Shown: piece after piece, positions 57,783-64,000 of the stretch | How the letters are laid out: each line of letters begins with the position of its first letter | Numbering within the stretch: position 1 is the first letter of the stretch | Source: Kalaharituber pfeilii | Lineage: Eukaryota > Ascomycota > Pezizomycetes > Pezizales > Pezizaceae | Direction: 5' to 3' | Length of the DNA: 64,000 nt | Assembly: GCA_015179045.1 (NCBI GenBank) | Contig: WHUZ01000014.1 | Coordinates: 434,001 to 498,000 of the forward strand | Made by a program: the position numbers and the translations under genes | Notes under the pieces: model-generated | Seen by the model: the letters and a program-made list of their open reading frames with translations, nothing else | Database searches by the model: none | Told to the model about the DNA's origin: nothing

Positions 57783-58468
57783 TGGTACAGTAGTACCTAC
57801 TTAGTAGCATACTGTGCTGGCAAGAAGCCTTCAGTCTCCGGAGACAACACTGCATCATGGCTTCTGCCCTCCAAGTCTTATGTAAGTACGGCTCCGTGCC
57901 TGTGTCTACTGCGGCGCACAGTAGTTCATCGCACAAGCGAGCGCCCACAGAGCGAGAGGCTGAATGCCATACAACCCTCCTCCTCCCCTCCTTACCCTCC
58001 CCCTCCCCCCCTCTCCCCCCCCCATACGGACCACCAGCCCGCCAGCCCCAGCATTGCAGCATCGCGGACTCGCCAAGTTTCATCGGTTTCAGCAGCTGCT
58101 CCCCGCCGTCCCCCACAGCAAGCAGACAGCGGCACATCTCAGAGAGAGGACGAGTACACGTGCGTCCTCTCGCTTGCTCCTGCGCTCCCCCCGACGTGCT
58201 GAAATGTGCTAAAATGTGCTTACCTCATGCCTCCGCTAGCTGAGATCGCAAGCTTGTCTCCTGCTGCCCTATGAGAATCCCCACGGCTGCAGCCTATCCC
58301 AGTCCACATTGTTTAAATCTATCCTCATTTCAGCCAGCGCAGCCCACGTTCACCCCCACTGCATCGGCTTCTCGCCACTCCTTACATCCACCTCCACATC
58401 ATCACATCACACCTCATCACCCCCAGAAAACATTGCCTCGCGTCGCCACATTGTCACCGAAAGCGAAC
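57783..58468. promoter_or_regulatory. Promoter and leader region of the CCCH gene
   Basis: 686 bp between the transposon end and the CCCH start. C/T-rich runs at 57980-58035 and 58330-58440 resemble fungal promoter and 5'-leader sequence. The pogo-type element therefore lies within 700 bp of a start codon. Confidence 0.45.
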
Positions 58469-60565
58469 ATGTCAGAGAAGGAGTATTTGTTAAGTAAAAT
58501 CAGCCAAGTTGCTGGTATGTGCTGCGCTGGCTGTCGCAAGAACAAACAAAGCACAGTCGTGTTCATCTCTTACTGACTTGAATTTGTTGTTCGAATAGGA
58601 CAAATCAACCGCCATAAGAACCAGCAGGAGGGTGTAACCGCCGCGCAGCCTTACCCACAGCGATATAATTCGTATACATACTGTAGAGTCCCTTACCCCT
58701 ATCCAAATCTTAAGTAATGCGCTGTCTTTCACTTGTTCCACATCCTTTGTGGTTCGTTTTCCGTGACGCTTCAGTCATCGTGTCCAAGAAATGAATTTTC
58801 ATGAGAATAAAATTTTCACTAACAAACTCGTATCTGAATCCTAATAGCACTGGTACGGGGATCACCATCGTACAGGGTCTCAAGAGGTAGAGGAAGGGGA
58901 AGGGGAGGAAGAGTTGCACCAGTACATCGGAATAGAACCCTGATACTGAATACCAGCACCACAGGCGGGACCATAGCACCAGGTAACAATGGAGAGAGCC
59001 AAAGCAAACCGTCAACACCGACGGCTTCCGTCACCGTACAGGGAAAGACCCAAAGATACCGGCAGAACAATCCCCATCGACCAGTGGGCAGCAATGGGTT
59101 GCGAAACGGGACCGTCATATGCAACTGATCAATTCCGCAGTCTATGATCAACAGGCAGTGGCAAGAGCGAGAGCGATGGAAGCTACACGACAAGAGAAGC
59201 TCAAAAGAAAATCTGAGAGGCAAAGGCTTAAGCTTAAAAGATTTCTGGAACGATCAAGAAATTCGGCACCACCTTCATATAGCACATCGTACGGTACTGT
59301 CGCTGCTGCGAATAATGAGATTACTATTGGGGACATCAAATACCATGTCTCTTCTGGTGGAAACAAGCTGGTGAAGGTTTCAGGTAAGGATAGCATACTT
59401 CTGAAGGCCTACATGTAGTTTGCCTAGCATTGAGTTACTTACTGGTATATGCGTGTTTAGGTGATGTGAAGTCTGCAGCCGCCACTCCCGAAAAGCTGTT
59501 GTTGGTGGAGTAACTTTCATTCGAAGTAAGAGTGGGAATCTGTGGAGATCGGGCCTCATCAGAGCAAAACGGTAAGCTTCTTTCTTTCTCAATCGTTGAT
59601 TGCTATTTCAATTAAATATCATCTCGAGCTGTAATGCTGACAGCGCTGGCTGCTTCCCAACAATGTGGCTTCTTAGGAGCACAACAACTAGCAAAATATC
59701 GAAGCCGTGCAAATATTTCACAATGACCGGTACCAATTGCTTCCAATCGCTTTATTCCAAGGGGACTGTCGATGCCAGCTCCATCGTAGTTGTGGAGCTG
59801 GAAAGGCTCCACTCCCTTACCTACCCTCTTCGATGGCTGAGATATCTCGGTACCCTATCATAGAGGGTTGATGAATGTGGTTACTGACCATATGCTGTTG
59901 GTGCTGTTATAGGTAAATGTCAACGCGGAATGTCCTGCCCCTACACCCATGATCCGGATCGAGTGGCCATATGCCCACGTTTTCTTCAGTCCAATAGCTG
60001 TCCTGAGGGGGATGCCTGCGATTTATCTCATTCACCAACTCCACACCGCGTGCCTGCATGTGTTCATTTCTTACGGGGCAATTGCTCAAACTCAAACTGC
60101 CGATATGCACATATTCGCGTCAATCCTGCGGCACCAATTTGCAGACCATTCGCCACGGAAGGGTATTGCGAAAAGGGCGGGGATTGTACAGAACGACACG
60201 TGCACGAATGTCCCGAATTTGACGAGAAGGGGGTATGCATAGACAAAAAATGCAAACTACCACACATTGAAAGAGCAGGGCGGAGACGAATGGCAGCTGC
60301 GGCCGCAGCAGCTTCAAAGCCGGCTACAGCAACCCCTGGATCAGGGACTGAGAGCACTGCTAACAACGAACCATCAAATGATGATGAAGATAGTGACCTT
60401 TCCAGTGATGATGATGATGATGATGGTGAGGCTATCGACAGTGACGACGTGGATTCAGATGCCTTGAGCGACGAGGATGAAGTCGAAGAAGAGTGTTTCA
60501 TCCAAAGTGACGGCCAGAAAAACGGCCACGAAGTGAACCAGCAATTGGATTTTATTCATCTCTAA
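58469..60565 (+). CDS. Five-CCCH zinc-finger protein (ZC3H3/Smicl-like), with a reading-frame anomaly
   Basis: Probable nuclear RNA-binding protein. The animal relative ZC3H3 acts with the polyadenylation machinery in mRNA export; the role here is inference. I read exons near 58469-58514, 58599-58682, 58848-58982, 59042-59383, 59461-59571, 59677-59729 and 59913-60565. Key blocks are MSEKEYLLSKISQVAGQINRHK, RVSRGRGRGRGGRVAPVHRNRT, RDRHMQLINSAVYDQQAV, ITIGDIKYHVSSGGNKLVKVSG and VVGGVTFIRSKSGNLWRSGL. The five CCCH fingers begin CKYFTMTGKC, CPRFLQSNSC, CVHFLRGNC, CRPFATEGYC and CPEFDEKGVC. The tail is Ala-rich, then very acidic. Exon 5 changes frame between SAAATPEK and AVVGG: one base is missing from an A-run (59491-59494), or a downstream acceptor is used (see findings). 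I annotate it as a gene rather than a pseudogene because all else is intact. Confidence 0.82.
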
Positions 60566-63500
60566 CCTGATGCAGTCAGTGATCAACAATTACCGGTCAA
60601 AAGGAAAACAATCTGTGCCTCCCATTGAATACATGCGTACGAATCATGTTGTTGTCATACATGCAATACAAATGGCATTTGGTTATAAAAAATAGCTTCA
60701 GAGGTCTCATGCGAAGCGCAGCCATACATTAACAATTAGCAGCGCCATTTTGAAAGACGAATTGCGTTTGGGATAAACAAATCGTTGTCTCAGCATAAAC
60801 AGCATCTTTCATAGAAAATTCGGAGCTGTGGCCAAATCCTATTCCGCTGCTTGCCATTACATTTGTCCTGACCCTCCCTCTGCCCCCCCGTTTTTGGCTA
60901 ATTACTTTCTGTTCTTGCATACAAATGGTGGTTTTCAGTTGCTTTTTCTCCTCGTTTCAATACCCCAGTTATCTTGTTGTCCTGCAGAATAAGCTCTATT
61001 GGGTTGGGTTGCTTTTGAGGAAAACATGTGCCATAGCATACAGAGCACTGGCAACTCCCTTAGACTACCCGGGTTAATGGAAAAGGCAACTAATCGATTT
61101 ATAACGATAATTACGAGTTCTCTTGTTCGATATCTGAAATGATACTTTGAGTCTTCTTTTATTCTAGACTAGAGGACGTTACTATGATACCTACAGATAT
61201 AGATTTCGAACCCACCTAACAGCACTTGATGACGTTGTGTTTTCTCACCAGCATTTGTGCCAGTGCAACGCTTTCTTCCACAGCTAACTATGGTGACAAT
61301 TCACACAATTTACACACACTTTGGGCTATGATCATACGGGCGGATGATATACCATCCTCGGATCAGGGAACCTCAAGAAAAGAAGGTAACGGCTATGGTT
61401 AAAATAGGAATTAACTCCGTTGGGTTTGGTCTCGTTGGCTACGTCGTCAGGCGTGTGCAATGCTTTCATATCTCCTCCTCTTCTATCACCTGAAAATATG
61501 GTAAGGGTTCAGTGTCATGGGAACATAACGGCAACTGTATAAGTAGCAGGAAGTGGGGTTTTCTCGGGGGCTGGGTTGGGTGTTGGCGGGGTTAGGTTTA
61601 TGCGTGCCGTGCTGCGCCTGCACTGCATGATTATGTGTGAGCAGAGAGCGGAATCCTCGTGTTTTACAAACTGGCTTCTCTGCCATCAAATCTAGAATTC
61701 ATTGGACCATTATTTGTGTGACATACATGGCCATAGGTTGGAGGGCTGGGTTTAAGTTTGGGGTCATGGTGGGCTACGATTTGTGTGTTGTTCATTCGTG
61801 TTTCTCTTGTGGGTTGCACTGGCCATGGCCATGGCCAGGATTTATTGAGACTAGCATTTTGCTCTTTTGTGGCCGTTGGATGTTTCAAGGTTTTACGGTT
61901 TTTTACGTTCTTTTGTGATCTCGCCAACCTGTATGCAGTTAATAATAATTGCTACTCTAGGGCACTCTTGAAATGATGTGCCCGATCCCGATCGTGCCAG
62001 CCTGTAGTTTGTGAGACTGATTGACTTATCGGGGCCACAAAGTGATCCAGCAATAATAGAAGAGATAACTCTTCAGCTGTCCACACACATTCGTTATAGC
62101 TATTCTTGGACAGCCGTAGTAATCGACAGGACTCTGTGTCGTGTGTTCTTTAAATTCAGTTGACGAAATGAAAATAGCTGGCGTGCTAAGCCCAATTGTT
62201 AGTCCTCGGCGACATCTTCCACAGGGCAAATAAATCCTAGCTTCGTTTTATGCTCATGTCTTGGGAACAAGAATAACGCTTGGAACCCTACGACGGCCAA
62301 ATCTTATTTGGCACAATAAACGACCTGAACCAGTACGTTGCTTTCTTTTATTCGTAATCTTTGTCCAATCATTTCCTTTAGCGTTCTTTTTTTTAAAAAA
62401 AAAATTTTTAAATAAAATAAACCTTTTCCCTCGTTTCATGCATGGGAGCACTGACTACGTCAAGCAAAATGATTAGAATGTAGAATGTTGCCCTGTTGCT
62501 ATGCGGGGCGAATCTCTGAGGCAACTATAGCGTCTGGCCCTCTGCTTCTCTTCAGCATAAGCTTCTTTTTAGCCCCAATGGTGTGTAAGTAATTGAATGT
62601 GCTTCTAGAGAAGTAGAGCAGCGGGAGCAGAGCCTCTCAAGAGCTTTTCGATCGAAGGAAATCCACAGAGGTCCCCACAGGATCCAGTAAGAAAATTCGC
62701 AGTTGCTGTGAGTGGGGTGTTGTACCAAATACGTTTTTAACACGAAATACCGCGGAAGCAACGGAAAAATTCGAAGGCCTAAGCAGAAGCCGATAGCTGT
62801 AAAAAGCCGTGAAAAACCGCGAGTAGTTGCTCATGCTACCGGTACGTAAAGTACTGCCACTGCAACTTCCTTTAACATTCACACCTCTCTTTTCTTCCGG
62901 ACTAAACATTAACGACTGCTAGAGTTAGTTCGTACTGGATGGCAGCAATTAGAAATACCATGATGCCATGCGTATGTTCGATTCTCCCGATAGATGGCGT
63001 TTGAGCGGTTTTACCTACTGGCTGATAGATTGCACATGTACATTGTCCCGGTAGATCTCCATCTACTAAGGCATGTGTAGCAGCTGGGTTCAGCGGGTGG
63101 GGAAGGGTCAACTAAGGAGGGGGCAAGAAAGGAATTTCCTTATGAGCAGGTAGTGGAACGATTTCAAAAGTTAGTTTCAACCGGTCCATGGCGACTGAGA
63201 AAGGTCATTGGACAAGCCTAGGTTAATGAGGAGGGGAAATGGAAACGAATCCATGGAGGTAGGAAGAAAGTGAGCAGCAGCAAGCCAGCAGCAGTGGCAC
63301 TTAAGTAGGTAATCAAGGGTAGATCGATAAGTAAGGGAGCCAGAATGGCCGGGGGGGGGAGACGTATATGAGAGTACAGGTTTGCTGTCGAGGCTGAGAC
63401 TGCAAACGAGTGAGATATCATAGGCCAACCAGGGTCCAGGCGGCGAGGAAGAAGCAACGAACTTCAGCAGCAGGTCAGAAGGCAAACAAGCAGGGCATTC

Positions 63501-64000
63501 CGGGGAAGCGTATAGCGTTTATAAACATACGTACAGGCCTCAGCGGAGGGGATTAGGATGGCAACGAGCCGTAGCAGTGCGGTGGTGGTGGTGGTGGTGG
63601 TGGTGGTCTCGTTCTCGTATGCCTCGTGCCATGGTGGGACCGCCCGGGAACGGGACACTGGATATTCTGCGGCGGCCTGGCTGCGTGGGAAGAGCCTGAA
63701 TTGCGGCTAGCGTCTGTCCCGCTCGAACTTCCGGGCCTGTCACCATCGCAGTCTGGTCTGGGAACGCGCCTGATAACTCTAACCCACCTTTTCGTTCGCA
63801 TACAGTACCAATCTGGGCCGGGCAGCCAGACTATGCATAGCACGGCAGGACGAATGCGCTACGCACCTGGCGCCCCAGCACAGCATGTCAAGTACGAGTT
63901 ACGAGTACCAGTACTCGACACACGGCCAGAACCCTAGGCCCCCCGCCCCCCGCCCTCCAGAGCTACGAGGTGATATTTCCATCTGCTACCATCCTCGGGC
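60566..64000. other. Gene-free right end, 3.4 kb
   Basis: No coding region recognised on either strand. A short poly-T/poly-A palindrome-like stretch lies at about 62387-62415, a run of CCATGG/GGCCAT words at 61822-61838, a (GGT)n microsatellite at about 63581-63607 and a G-run at 63350-63359. The GC content rises toward the end, which may be the promoter of a gene beyond the window. Confidence 0.5.
63581..63607. repeat. (GGT)n microsatellite
   Basis: About eight to nine uninterrupted GTG/GGT units. No gene reads through it convincingly. Confidence 0.85.

Noticed and set aside
58983..59041. A first frame break in the CCCH gene
   Set aside because: Explained by a normal 59-bp intron (GTAACA...TACAG). 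Only the later break in exon 5 remains unexplained.
60566..64000. Several open frames of 60-100 codons at the right end
   Set aside because: No motif, no plausible splicing, and overlapping frames on both strands.

Overview
This is a 64 kb piece of nuclear chromosome from a filamentous ascomycete fungus (Pezizomycotina). The reasons are many short introns (about 50-80 bp is typical) with GT-AG ends and CTAAC-type branch points, intergenic regions of 0.4-4 kb, a LIM-RhoGAP of the Lrg1 type, a SHE3-family coiled coil, a UBE2Z-like protein with two E2 domains, and Fot1/pogo-type transposons. The wide spacing and relic DNA transposons would suit a Pezizomycetes-like genome, but that placement is inference. 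I saw no tRNA, rRNA, CRISPR or prokaryotic feature. Exon limits were read by eye and may be off by one or two bases.

Layout, left to right. 1-14 kb: ALG6 (3' part lies outside the window), a Cys-rich zinc-binding protein, a Sel1/TPR-like protein, NUS1, TAF7, and a tandem-UBC UBE2Z-like E2. 14-16.5 kb: gene-free and rich in G and C homopolymers. 16.5-33 kb: LRG1, TAF3, a bZIP factor, RNA1 (RanGAP) and PTA1/symplekin. 33.5-38 kb: eIF3d and a SHE3-like coiled coil. 38-48.5 kb: gene-poor accessory block with a 0.6 kb inverted-repeat element, a decayed PIF/Harbinger transposase, an unidentified coding relic, and a 1.27 kb pogo-type element encoding only the DNA-binding part of its transposase. 48.6-55.9 kb: DNM1, a gamma-butyrobetaine-dioxygenase-like enzyme and TPC1, the last two divergently transcribed. 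56.5-57.8 kb: a non-coding element with the same termini as the 43-kb pogo element, carrying two further nested inverted-repeat insertions. 58.5-60.6 kb: a five-CCCH zinc-finger gene with a reading-frame problem. 60.6-64 kb: no gene seen.

The genes are mostly core eukaryotic functions: dolichol and N-glycan assembly (ALG6, NUS1), TFIID (TAF3, TAF7), mRNA 3'-end formation (PTA1, perhaps the CCCH protein), translation initiation (eIF3d), Ran and Rho GTPase control (RNA1, LRG1), organelle division (DNM1) and mitochondrial transport or metabolism (TPC1, the dioxygenase). They do not form a cluster pathway. The least ordinary DNA is the family of inverted-repeat elements: two members share termini, one encodes a catalytic-domain-less transposase, and the other hosts a 59-bp perfect hairpin flanked by a 9-bp direct repeat.
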